62,160 nucleotides of DNA. Source: Streptosporangiales bacterium (lineage in GTDB: Bacteria > Actinomycetota > Actinomycetes > Streptosporangiales > WHST01). Made by a program: the position numbers and the translations under genes. Location of the stretch: NCBI GenBank assembly GCA_009379825.1, contig WHTA01000027.1, positions 1-62,160 on the forward strand, written 5' to 3'. The notes beneath the pieces were generated by a model, which saw only the letters and a program-made list of their open reading frames with translations, was not told where the DNA came from and made no database searches. This document shows, one piece after another, positions 18,100 to 25,657 of this stretch (positions are counted from its first letter, which is position 1; every line of letters begins with the position of its first letter).

Positions 18100-18704
18100 C
18101 AGTTCTCCCTCGCTACTCGGACCTCGGTACCGCGCGGTATCGACGCCACGGTTCCGTCGGCGGCCACCAGATGGGCGTCGACGCCGGCGGGGAACTCGGT
18201 GTTCGCCTCGGCCAGTGCCCGCACCACCGCGGGATCGAGCCCGCGGACGCACAGCTGCCGAACGCCTGGCACGCCAGGGCCGCGCAGCGTCAGCTCCGTA
18301 CCCGCGTCGCCCCCGATTGCCTCGACCGCCGCGACCAGACGCGCTGCGCTCTCCGGCGCCTCCGCTGTGCCGCGGCACAGCGACCGCACCTCGCCCGCGT
18401 CGACGGGGCGCAGCGCGACGACCAGACCGGCGTCGGCGAGTGCCGCGCGGCGCGCACCTGTGACCGCGAAGACGGCGTCCGCCCAGTCGTCGTCGGTGAG
18501 CACGGTCATGGTCACCTCGACGTCGGCGAGCGTCACGGCAGGCAACAGCGCCGGCGGCACCCCGGCAGGTACGGCGATCGTCGCCGGCACGCCAGGGTTG
18601 GCGAGGGTGTGCAGCAGCGCGTCGAACACCCGCTGCGCGGCGAGCGGGTCGAGCCGCGCCGCGCGGGCCTTGCGACCCAGGCTGGTCAGCTCGGTGACGG
18701 CCAT
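18099..18704 (-). CDS. phnH: C-P lyase core subunit PhnH
   Basis: PhnH is a non-catalytic subunit of the PhnGHIJ core complex. This 201-residue protein has the family features RVFDALLHTLANPG near residue 30 (normally FR-LM-A-ANPG), VTMTVLTDDDW, and LRGPGVPGVRQLCV near the middle, which is the conserved L-GPGI element. The N-terminal FR motif is changed to VFDALL. The ATG shares one base with the phnG stop, and the gene is overlapped at its end by phnI. Confidence 0.94.
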   Translation of the reverse strand: MAVTELTSLGRKARAARLDPLAAQRVFDALLHTLANPGVPATIAVPAGVPPALLPAVTLADVEVTMTVLTDDDWADAVFAVTGARRAALADAGLVVALRPVDAGEVRSLCRGTAEAPESAARLVAAVEAIGGDAGTELTLRGPGVPGVRQLCVRGLDPAVVRALAEANTEFPAGVDAHLVAADGTVASIPRGTEVRVAREN

Positions 18705-19144
18705 CAGTCGAGCTCCTCGAACTTCACCTCGGTCGGCGCGATCGACGCCCACTCCGTTCGCGCGGCACGCGCCTCCCGCTCGGCCACCCGCAGGCACAGC
18801 GCGTCGACCGGCTCCCGTGCAGTGCCCTCGGCGGCCGCGTCGAGCAACGCCGCGGCGAGCGCGGCGCGCTTGTCGTCACCCATCCGCATGCACCAGCCGC
18901 GTTCGCCGGCGAGCTCCACCTCCACCTGGGTGACGAGCATCTCGCCGACGTAGAACCGTTCCTCCGCAACGGGTTCACGCAGCTGCAGCATGACCATGCC
19001 GACGTCCGGCCCGGACAGCACGACCGGCTGCTCGGCGATGGCGGCGAGCACTTCCTCGGCCACCGGGTCGAGCTCCTCGCGGGTGGCACGGGCGAGCAGC
19101 TCGGCGCGCCGCTGCCGCATCAGGTCCTGACTGGCGACTGTCAC
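18704..19144 (-). CDS. phnG: C-P lyase core subunit PhnG
   Basis: PhnG is the smallest core subunit of C-P lyase, needed for PhnI activity. The 146-residue protein shows RQRRAELLARATREEL near the start, the conserved MVMLQLREPVAEERFYVGE block and MGDDKRAALAAALLDAA. The GTG at 19144 overlaps the phnF stop by four bases. Regulator and enzyme genes are therefore in one transcript. Confidence 0.94.
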   Translation of the reverse strand: MTVASQDLMRQRRAELLARATREELDPVAEEVLAAIAEQPVVLSGPDVGMVMLQLREPVAEERFYVGEMLVTQVEVELAGERGWCMRMGDDKRAALAAALLDAAAEGTAREPVDALCLRVAEREARAARTEWASIAPTEVKFEELD

Positions 19145-19863
19145 TGCCGTTCCTCCTCGATCTGGAAGACCTTGCGGATCACCTGCGGATGCGCCCAGCT
19201 GGACGCGTACTCACCGAGCTGCGTAGTGCCCTCGATGCGGTTGAGGCTCTCCGCGTACCAGCAGGGCCGGGGCGCCTCGTCGCCGAGCAGGCTGGCGACC
19301 GTCGTGTCAGGCACGTCGAGCGTCACCTGGTGTCGCCACCTGCGCAGCGTGATGCCGTAGACCTCCTGCAGCAGCGCATGCACCGACACGTCGTCGTCGA
19401 GGTGCTCCTCGATGTCGGGCAGCTGCTTGCCGGACATCCGCATGGTCGCGACGTTCGCGGGCACGCCGTCGACGAGCGACACCCGGTGGATCTCCACGAT
19501 GTCACCGCCGTCGGCGATCTCCTGCTCGTACGTGCTGCCGCGGTCGGGCGCACGCCGGACGACGCCGAGCAGCCGGCTGCCCGGTGCGCCGCCTGCGGCC
19601 GCGACCGTAGCGGAGAAGCTCGGCGGCAGGTTCTTGTCGATGACGTAGTCGATCCGCCGCCGCACGAACGTGCCCGCGCCGCGCACTCGCCGTACGAGGT
19701 AACGCAGCTCCAGCTCCTGCAGCGCCGCCCGTGCGGTGATCCTGCTGACGCCGTGCGCCGCCACCAGGTCGTGCTCCGACGGCACCTTCGTGCCCGCCGG
19801 TGCGGTCTTCAGCTCGACGGCGAGCAGGTCGGCCAGCTCCAAGTAGGTCGGACGAGTTGTCAT
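19141..19863 (-). CDS. phnF: GntR/HutC-family regulator of phosphonate genes
   Basis: This 240-residue regulator has an N-terminal winged helix (LELADLLAVELK, KVPSEHDLVAAHGVSRITAR, YLVRRVRGAGTFV) and a C-terminal UTRA effector domain. The order fits PhnF, which in mycobacteria represses phosphonate or phosphate uptake genes. The chosen ATG lies within a perfect palindrome (19856-19869), and no ribosome-binding site is visible, so the message may be leaderless. An ATG three codons upstream at 19872 is an alternative. It is 74 bases downstream of phnE and starts the phnFGHIJKLM segment. Confidence 0.93.
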   Translation of the reverse strand: MTTRPTYLELADLLAVELKTAPAGTKVPSEHDLVAAHGVSRITARAALQELELRYLVRRVRGAGTFVRRRIDYVIDKNLPPSFSATVAAAGGAPGSRLLGVVRRAPDRGSTYEQEIADGGDIVEIHRVSLVDGVPANVATMRMSGKQLPDIEEHLDDDVSVHALLQEVYGITLRRWRHQVTLDVPDTTVASLLGDEAPRPCWYAESLNRIEGTTQLGEYASSWAHPQVIRKVFQIEEERQ

Positions 19864-19869
19864 GACAAC
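19856..19869. promoter_or_regulatory. Putative PhnF operator at the phnF start
   Basis: GTTGTCATGACAAC is a perfect 14-base palindrome covering the phnF start codon. Ten of its 14 bases recur at 23413-23426, upstream of phnD. HutC-type GntR proteins bind short palindromes of this size. Position over the start codon suggests autoregulation of phnF and the downstream lyase genes. Confidence 0.62.
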
Positions 19870-19937
19870 CATGCTGAGCCGGTTCGGTGAACACGGCCCG
19901 GCACCGGAGATGGCGCCGAGATGAACACCCGTCGGCC

Positions 19938-21608
19938 TTACGACAGCGCGGCGCGGAGCCGGTCGGAGACCAGCTGGATGGCGAGGATCACGACGAACAG
20001 CGCAGCGATGATCGCGCCCACCAGGTCGTACTCGAGCAACGAGAACGCCCGCGACATGGTGTAGCCGAGCGCGCCGACGCCGATGATGCCGAGGATCGGG
20101 ATCGCCCGCACCATGGTGTCGAACGCGTACAGGATGCTGCTCGTCACCGCCGGCACCACCTGCCCCCACACGCCGACGACGAACTCCTGCGGTGAGCTGG
20201 CCCCGGCCGCGAACACGCCCTCGCGTGGCCCCGGCTGGATCTCCTCCGCCACGTCCGCGACCAGCTTGGCGAGGAACGGGCACACGGCGAGCGCGAGCAC
20301 CAGCACCGCGGTCACCGGCTCCAGGCCGAACACCGCGATCGCCAGCACCGCCACCGCCGACTCGGGCACCGAGCGCGCGAGCACCAGGCCCGCCCTGGCG
20401 GGCACGTAGAGCAGGCGGTGCGGCGAGATGTTCGCCGCCGCCAGCATCCCCCACGGCACGCCGAACGCCACGCACAGCAGGATCGCGACGAACGCGAGCG
20501 CGAGCGTCTGGCCGACGCCCTGCACCAGCTCCACCCAGAACGGCACACCGGCTGGCGCGTCCAACAGGGTCGCGGCGGTGGGCAGGAACTCGAGCACCGT
20601 GCCACCGAAGCCGCGGGTTAGCTGCACCAGGTCGCCGACGTGGATGTCGACGAGCACAGCCGCGACGAGCACCACGAGCGCCGTACCGGTACCGAGCGCC
20701 CAGACCCGCCGGCGCGCAGACGTCCAGGGCACGACGAGCCGGGAGCGGTCGAACCGCGGTACGTCGGCGACCACGGTGTCCGCGGCGCGACCCGGCCGGT
20801 CGAGCAACAGCCCGCCCACCGTGCGCCGCAGCACGACGGACACCGCCTCGAAGAGCAGGCAGCACGCCATGATCACGATCACCACCATGGCCAGCTGCGC
20901 GTACGTCGTCGGTGCGCTGCCGTATCTCTGCAGCAGCGTGCCGATGCCGCCGGCGCCGACGAAGCCGAGCAGCGTGGCACCGCGGAAGTTGACGTCCAGC
21001 CGGTACAGCGTCGCCGCGAGGAACGCCGGCACCACCTGGGGCAGCACGCCCGCGGTCACCCGTTGCGTCCAGGTGGCACCGCCGGCGGCGACGGCCTCGA
21101 GCGCGCTCTCGTCGATCCGCTCGATCGCCTCCGTGAACAGCCGGCCGAGCATGCCGATCGAGTGCAACGCGAGCGCGAGCACGCCGGGCAGCGGGCCGAT
21201 GCCCGTACTCACCACGAAGAACAACGCGAACGCGATGTCCGGGATCACCCGGCACACCACCACGACAGCGCGCGCGACCAGCCGAAGCGCCGGGTGCGGC
21301 GACGTCGGCCGCGCCGCCAGCAACGCGACGGCCGCGGCCGCCACCGTGGCCAACGCCGTGCCGAGCACCGCCATCCACAGCGTCTGGACAGCCGTAGCGA
21401 GCGCCTGCGGCAGCACCCCGGGGTCGGGCGGCAGGGCCCGGGCGGCGATGTCCGGCACCGCCGCAATGGACTGGCCGAGCCGACTGAAGTCGAAGTCCAG
21501 GTACGCCAGCGAGCCGACGGCCAGCAGCACGAACGTCAGCACGGTCGCCGGCGTCACCAACCGCCGGATAGTCAACGGCGGCGCGAGAGCCTGCGCAGGA
21601 TTGCTCAT
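19938..21608 (-). CDS. phnE: Phosphonate ABC transporter permease, two PhnE domains fused
   Basis: This 556-residue membrane protein contains two complete PhnE-type permease halves. The first half has the ABC-coupling loop EAVAAGGATWTQRVTAGVLPQV followed by VNFRGATLLGFVGAGGIG. The second has GVFAAGASSPQEFVVGVWGQV followed by ILGIIGVGALGY. Each half has about six hydrophobic segments. Many bacteria encode these as separate phnE1 and phnE2 genes. The ATG is six bases after the phnC stop, in operon with phnD and phnC. Substrate preference (phosphonate, phosphate or phosphite) cannot be told, but the lyase genes downstream favour phosphonates. Confidence 0.95.
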   Translation of the reverse strand: MSNPAQALAPPLTIRRLVTPATVLTFVLLAVGSLAYLDFDFSRLGQSIAAVPDIAARALPPDPGVLPQALATAVQTLWMAVLGTALATVAAAAVALLAARPTSPHPALRLVARAVVVVCRVIPDIAFALFFVVSTGIGPLPGVLALALHSIGMLGRLFTEAIERIDESALEAVAAGGATWTQRVTAGVLPQVVPAFLAATLYRLDVNFRGATLLGFVGAGGIGTLLQRYGSAPTTYAQLAMVVIVIMACCLLFEAVSVVLRRTVGGLLLDRPGRAADTVVADVPRFDRSRLVVPWTSARRRVWALGTGTALVVLVAAVLVDIHVGDLVQLTRGFGGTVLEFLPTAATLLDAPAGVPFWVELVQGVGQTLALAFVAILLCVAFGVPWGMLAAANISPHRLLYVPARAGLVLARSVPESAVAVLAIAVFGLEPVTAVLVLALAVCPFLAKLVADVAEEIQPGPREGVFAAGASSPQEFVVGVWGQVVPAVTSSILYAFDTMVRAIPILGIIGVGALGYTMSRAFSLLEYDLVGAIIAALFVVILAIQLVSDRLRAALS

Positions 21609-21614
21609 CCCCGG

Positions 21615-22415
21615 TCAGACGTCCCGGTAGACGGCGTCCAGCCGCTGCCTGGCCAGCCCGTCGGCAGGCGCGTCGAGGACGATCGCGCCCGAGCGCATGC
21701 CCACCACCCGGTGCGCCCACTCGAGCACCAGGTCGACCTGGTGCAGGCTGCACAGCACAGTCAGCTCGTCCTCGCCGCAGATGCGGAACAGGATGTCGAG
21801 CACCTGCGCCGACGTCTCCGGGTCGAGCGACGCGACCGGCTCGTCGGCGAGCACCAGCGCCGGCCGCTGCATCAGCATCCGCGCGATCGCCACCCGCTGC
21901 TGCTGTCCACCGGAAAGCGTGTCCACGCGCTGGAACGCCCGGTCGCCGAGGCCGACCCGGTCGAGCTGCTCGATCGCCTCCCGCCGGTAGCCCTTCGGCC
22001 AGGTCAACACCCCGTACCGCGGGCCGCGTACGCGGCCGAGCGCGCCGGTGAGCACGTTCTCCATCGCCGTCAACCGACCGACCAGCTGGAACTGCTGGAA
22101 CACCATGCCGACCCGGCGCCGCAGCGCCCGCAGCTGCGCGGACCGCAGCGTGCGCACGTCCTCGTCGAGCACCCGCACCTCGCCGGCGGACGGCGCCACC
22201 AGGCCGTTCAGCACCCGCAGCAACGTCGACTTGCCAGAACCCGACCTGCCCACGAGCGCGACCAGCTCGCCGCGCCGCACCGACAGGTCGAGCTGGTCGC
22301 ACGCGAGCACCGAGCCGTACTTCTTCACCAACCCGCGCACGACCACCGGCTCCTGGCCGGCAACCGGCGCGGAGCCGGCCACCGCGGTGGCCGGCTCCGT
22401 GTGCAGGGCGCTCAT
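21615..22415 (-). CDS. phnC: Phosphonate ABC transporter ATP-binding protein
   Basis: This 266-residue ATPase energises phosphonate import. Walker A is GRSGSGKSTLLRVLNGL, the Q-loop is GMVFQQFQL, the signature is LSGGQQQRVAIAR and Walker B is LVLADEPVASLD, followed by the switch His in CSLHQVDL. All are intact. The block VLTGALGRVRGPRYGVL is typical of PhnC (usually VL-GRLG ... S). The ATG overlaps the phnD stop by four bases. Confidence 0.96.
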   Translation of the reverse strand: MSALHTEPATAVAGSAPVAGQEPVVVRGLVKKYGSVLACDQLDLSVRRGELVALVGRSGSGKSTLLRVLNGLVAPSAGEVRVLDEDVRTLRSAQLRALRRRVGMVFQQFQLVGRLTAMENVLTGALGRVRGPRYGVLTWPKGYRREAIEQLDRVGLGDRAFQRVDTLSGGQQQRVAIARMLMQRPALVLADEPVASLDPETSAQVLDILFRICGEDELTVLCSLHQVDLVLEWAHRVVGMRSGAIVLDAPADGLARQRLDAVYRDV

Positions 22416-23353
22416 GCTTCCTCGCCCTCGCACTGCTTGTCCTTCGTGACCGCGCAGACCCTGCGGATCGGCGCGTAGTCCTTGTCCTCGATCGGCAGGT
22501 AGCCCCAGTACGCCGCGTCGCTCGCGACCACGCAAGACTCGGCGTCCTTGCACTCGCCGCTCTTCACCAGCCAGTCCTTGTTGAGCTCGTCGACGAGGGT
22601 GCTGGAGATCTGGTTCCTGACCTTCTTCGGCAGGTCGTTGCGTACGGCGATCGGCGACTCAGGAATCGGCACGCTGCGCCATACCACCTTTATGTCGCCC
22701 TTCTTGATCCTGCCCTTCTCCGGCATGGTGTGCTCGACGTAGGTGTCGGCCGCGAAGCCCACGTCGCACTTGCCGGACTTCACCGACAGGATCGACAGGT
22801 CGTGCGCACCTGCCATCACCGGCTTGACGTCCTTGTCCGGGTCGATGTCGTTGTCCTTCAACCCGGCGCGGGGGAACAGGTAGCTGGACGTCGACGCGGG
22901 GTCGCCGAAGCAGACCTTCTTGCCCTCGAAGTCCTTGATCGACTTCACGTCCTTGTTGTCGCCCTGCGTGATGCCGTAGCTGAGGTACGTCGGCTGCTTC
23001 TTGTCCTCGGCGAGCACGGCGACCGGCGAGATCTTCGCACCGACCTTCTTCGCGAGCACGTAGCTGAACGGCCCGAGCACACCGATGTCCACGGTGCCTG
23101 ACTTCAGGCCCTCGATCACGCCGTTGTAGTTGGTGGTCTGCTTGACCTCGACCTTCTTGCCGGTCGCCTCCTCCAACCGCTCGACGACCTTCTGGTACGA
23201 CTGTCTCGGGTTGTCTTCTTCCTCGCTGGGGATGGCCGCGAACACCAGGGTGTCGTCACTGGACGCGGCTCCGGTGCCGCAGGCGGCCGAACCGGCCAGC
23301 AGCAGGCCAATGCCGACGGACGCGGTCAGATGTCGTAGGGCACGACGATGCAT
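22412..23353 (-). CDS. phnD: Phosphate/phosphonate-binding lipoprotein
   Basis: This 313-residue periplasmic-type binding protein delivers phosphonate to PhnE. The start at 23353 has GGAGAG upstream and gives a lipoprotein signal peptide with lipobox LAGSAAC. The mature part shows the PhnD features VEVKQTTNYNGVIEGLKSG, VDIGVLGPFSYVLA and KVCFGDPASTSSYLFPRAG; the last of these is the ligand-binding Ser/Thr stretch. It is the first gene of the phnDCE part of the operon, with an operator-like site 60 bases upstream. Confidence 0.95.
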   Translation of the reverse strand: MHRRALRHLTASVGIGLLLAGSAACGTGAASSDDTLVFAAIPSEEEDNPRQSYQKVVERLEEATGKKVEVKQTTNYNGVIEGLKSGTVDIGVLGPFSYVLAKKVGAKISPVAVLAEDKKQPTYLSYGITQGDNKDVKSIKDFEGKKVCFGDPASTSSYLFPRAGLKDNDIDPDKDVKPVMAGAHDLSILSVKSGKCDVGFAADTYVEHTMPEKGRIKKGDIKVVWRSVPIPESPIAVRNDLPKKVRNQISSTLVDELNKDWLVKSGECKDAESCVVASDAAYWGYLPIEDKDYAPIRRVCAVTKDKQCEGEEA

Positions 23354-23412
23354 TCGTCTCTCCGATCGGGGATCGGCTGAACTTCGGGGGACGGTCCTGA
23401 CGCTAGGCGCAA

Positions 23413-23426
23413 GTTGATAAGACAAG
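23413..23426. promoter_or_regulatory. Putative PhnF operator upstream of phnD
   Basis: GTTGATAAGACAAG matches the phnF-start palindrome GTTGTCATGACAAC at 10 of 14 positions, keeping GTTG and GACAA. It lies 60 bases upstream of the phnD ATG, where a repressor would block the operon promoter. The match is by eye only. Confidence 0.5.
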
Positions 23427-23485
23427 ACGAGTCCCGGGTGAGGCATTGCCTACGGGTCGGTGAACGGCAGGAGACGGCTACCGGC

Positions 23486-24460
23486 TCAGCGACCCGCCTT
23501 GGCACCCATCCCGGCGAGGCCCATCAGCATGGCCAGCAGGACCGGCAGCTCCAGGTACGCGTGGTAGCTGGCCAGCGCCGCGTACACCGTGCGGCCCTGC
23601 TCGTAGTCGACGACGAACAGGACCACCAGCAGCGCGCCCACGCCGAGGCCGAGCGCCCACGCGCGCCAGCCGCGCAGCCAGGGTACCCGCGCGCCGAAGG
23701 CACGTGCCGCCGCCGGCGCGTAGCGCGGCAGGAACCACACCCACACCACGAAGTGCATCAGCTGCAGGAACGCGAACACGGTCAGGAACCGCAGCCCGAC
23801 CGTGGTGCCCCACATCCCCGGCGGGGTCGTGCTCGCGGCGACCACCGCGGGCGCGCCGGCGAACTTCTCCACCGCCGCGGAACCGTCGGCCATCAGCCCG
23901 TCCGCGACGCCGGCGAGGATCAGCGCGGGGACGGCGAGCAGCCAGGCCAGCTGGGTGACGCGGAGCGCACGGCGCGGCCGGCGTGGCATGGTCGCGGAGA
24001 ACTCCCACAGGAACGCCAACGGCACCAGGTTGTGCAGGTGCGTGATGACGACCACGTGGTACGCCGGCCAGCGCACGGAGGTCAGCACGGCGAGCACCAC
24101 CACGGCGAGTGCGCCGGCCAGCAGCCACGGCCGGCGCCGCAACCCCAGCCAGGCAGCGGCGACGATGAGCCCGTACGCGAGCACGATCTCCGCCAGCACC
24201 GCCCAACCCCCACTGAAGACCGCGCCGGCGAGGCGACAGATGACAATGCCTGTGATGAGCGCGACGAGCAGGCGCAGGAACGTGCCGGAGAGCAGGGTGG
24301 CGAACCGGCCGCCGACGTACCGCAGCTCAAGCACGTTGTGCAGCACGCCGAACGCCATCAGGGCGAGCGCCGTGGTCGCCAGCGGTGCCCGCAGCGCCAG
24401 CCCGAGCGCCACCACCGCCACCAGCGCCAGCCCGACCGTGCCGACGAGCCGCGGCGGCAC
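23486..24460 (-). CDS. Polytopic membrane protein of unknown function with intramembrane histidines
   Basis: This 324-residue protein has about eight to nine hydrophobic segments. Histidines occur within or at the edge of helices: FGVLHNVLEL, HVVVITHLHNLVPLAFLWE, FLQLMHFVVWVWFLP and ASYHAYLELP. This pattern recalls membrane metalloenzymes or haem proteins, for instance the Brp/Blh group, but no full family motif is present and I do not assign one. The GTG at 24460 has no visible ribosome-binding site and lies only six bases from the start of the divergent 24467 gene. Either start could be misplaced. It is probably independent of the phn operon. Confidence 0.78.
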   Translation of the reverse strand: MPPRLVGTVGLALVAVVALGLALRAPLATTALALMAFGVLHNVLELRYVGGRFATLLSGTFLRLLVALITGIVICRLAGAVFSGGWAVLAEIVLAYGLIVAAAWLGLRRRPWLLAGALAVVVLAVLTSVRWPAYHVVVITHLHNLVPLAFLWEFSATMPRRPRRALRVTQLAWLLAVPALILAGVADGLMADGSAAVEKFAGAPAVVAASTTPPGMWGTTVGLRFLTVFAFLQLMHFVVWVWFLPRYAPAAARAFGARVPWLRGWRAWALGLGVGALLVVLFVVDYEQGRTVYAALASYHAYLELPVLLAMLMGLAGMGAKAGR

Positions 24461-24466
24461 GTCGAG

Positions 24467-24816
24467 ATGAGCTACGCCGCCGCGTTCGCGGTCACCCTCC
24501 TGGTCGAGCTGCCCGTCTACGGTGCGTGCTCGCCGGCAGGCACGGTGTGCGGCTGCGTACGGCCCTGCTCGCCGCCGTCGGCGTCAACGTCGTCACGCAC
24601 CCGCTGCTCTGGCTCGGCGTGAGCCGCTACCAGCACACGGCCGGCGGCTACGCCGTGGCGTTCCTCGTCGGCGAGGCGTTGGTGTGCCTCGTCGAGGGGG
24701 CGCTGCTGTCGCTCACGCTGCGCCGCTACCGACTGCGGTGGGTGCTGTGGCCGGTCGCCGTGCTCGCCAACGCGGCCTCCGCCGCGTGCGGGCTCGTCCT
24801 CGCGGTCGTCGCCTGA
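24467..24816 (+). pseudogene. Small polytopic membrane protein, frameshifted
   Basis: From ATG at 24467 the frame reads MSYAAAFAVTLLVELPVYGA, a membrane helix. Near 24520 the frame breaks and continues one base over as VLAGRHGVRLRTALLAAVG, then NVVTHPLLWLGVSRYQH and AVAFLVGEALVCLVEGALL, to a TGA at 24814-24816. The total of 350 bases is one short of a multiple of three, so one deleted base explains the break. The corrected protein would be about 116 residues with four membrane segments. It is divergent from the larger membrane gene, so the two may be partners. Confidence 0.7.
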
Positions 24817-24824
24817 CGCGACGC

Positions 24825-25001
24825 TCACCGGCCGGGCCCTCGGTCGGGCGGCTTGCGCCGACCGGTGTTGCGGAAGATCAGCACCACGCCGGCGACGACG
24901 GCCGCCACCACCACGAGTACCAGCAGCACGATGACCACGATCCCCCCGACCGCGATGCCGGGAGGTGCCACGTCCGCAGGTGCGCTGAGCTCGCCGATCA
25001 C
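24825..25001 (-). CDS. Single-span small membrane protein
   Basis: A 58-residue frame starts at GTG 25001. It reads a short Pro/Ala-rich start (VIGELSAPADVAPPG), one long hydrophobic segment of about 28 residues rich in Val, Leu and Ile, and a basic end IFRNTGRRKPPDRGPGR. Third positions are nearly all G or C. It fills the gap between the 24467 gene and the 25021 gene. No clear ribosome-binding site is seen. Orphan single-span proteins of this type are common in actinobacteria and have no known function. Confidence 0.55.
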   Translation of the reverse strand: MIGELSAPADVAPPGIAVGGIVVIVLLVLVVVAAVVAGVVLIFRNTGRRKPPDRGPGR

Positions 25002-25020
25002 CCGCGCAACGATACCGGGG

Positions 25021-25644
25021 TCAGGAGGCGCGCAGGAGCCACGACGCGGTGCGGTTCGCCAGCGCGCAGTGCGGGTTCCTGCCCACGTATGCCACCAGCC
25101 GGTCGCTGATGCTCGACCCGTACGGCAGCCAGACGGGGTCGGCGAACCGCCGGCCGCGGTCGGCGGTGTCGACGAACAGCGGGGTGAGCTCGAGCAGCTC
25201 GCCGGCCAGCTCCGGCGGGATCACCCGGTGGTGGCCACAGGCCTGCGCGACGTCCCACCCGTGTACGGCGATCTCCACCGCACCCACGGAAGCGGCGACG
25301 GCGGCCGTGATCGGCAGGCCGTCGACCGCGACCAGCCGCGGCTGCGGCGCCGCCGCCCACGCTCCCACCAGCCGACGGGCCCGCTGGCGCACGATCGCGA
25401 CCAGCTCCCCGTCGGCCGGCGGCAGCCGTAGGGCGACCGACCCCACCTGCCCGCCGGCCGACTCGTGCAGCGCGAGCAGCGAGTCGTCGACGTGGTGCAA
25501 CAGGTCGCGGAGATCCCAGTCCCGGCACGGGGTGGCATGGCTCAGCGCGTCGGGCGTGACCAGGTGCAGGCTGCCGAGCAGGTAGCCAACCGCCCGCTCC
25601 AGCAGCCCGACTCCGGCGAGCGTCGCCGCGCGCATGTCCACCAC
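25021..25644 (-). CDS. Maleylpyruvate isomerase/DinB-fold protein (TIGR03086-like)
   Basis: This 207-residue protein belongs to the mycothiol-dependent maleylpyruvate isomerase/DinB metal-binding superfamily. The pattern is TPCRDWDLRDLLHHVDDSLLAL near residue 40 (first His ligand) and VGAVEIAVHGWDVAQACG near residue 125 (His-x3 Asp element). The C-terminal half is the usual GRRFADPVWLP end. Such proteins bind a divalent metal and are thought to use mycothiol. The reaction here is unknown. It starts 13 bases after the stop of the ECF sigma gene and is probably co-transcribed with it. Confidence 0.87.
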   Translation of the reverse strand: MVDMRAATLAGVGLLERAVGYLLGSLHLVTPDALSHATPCRDWDLRDLLHHVDDSLLALHESAGGQVGSVALRLPPADGELVAIVRQRARRLVGAWAAAPQPRLVAVDGLPITAAVAASVGAVEIAVHGWDVAQACGHHRVIPPELAGELLELTPLFVDTADRGRRFADPVWLPYGSSISDRLVAYVGRNPHCALANRTASWLLRAS

Positions 25645-25657
25645 GACCGGTCCCCAG

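Noticed and set aside
19872-22302. Extension of the phnF frame upstream through phnE and phnC
   Set aside because: The extended part is Arg/Gly/Ala-rich noise in a wrong frame over clear transporter genes. The regulator motif begins immediately after the 19863 ATG.
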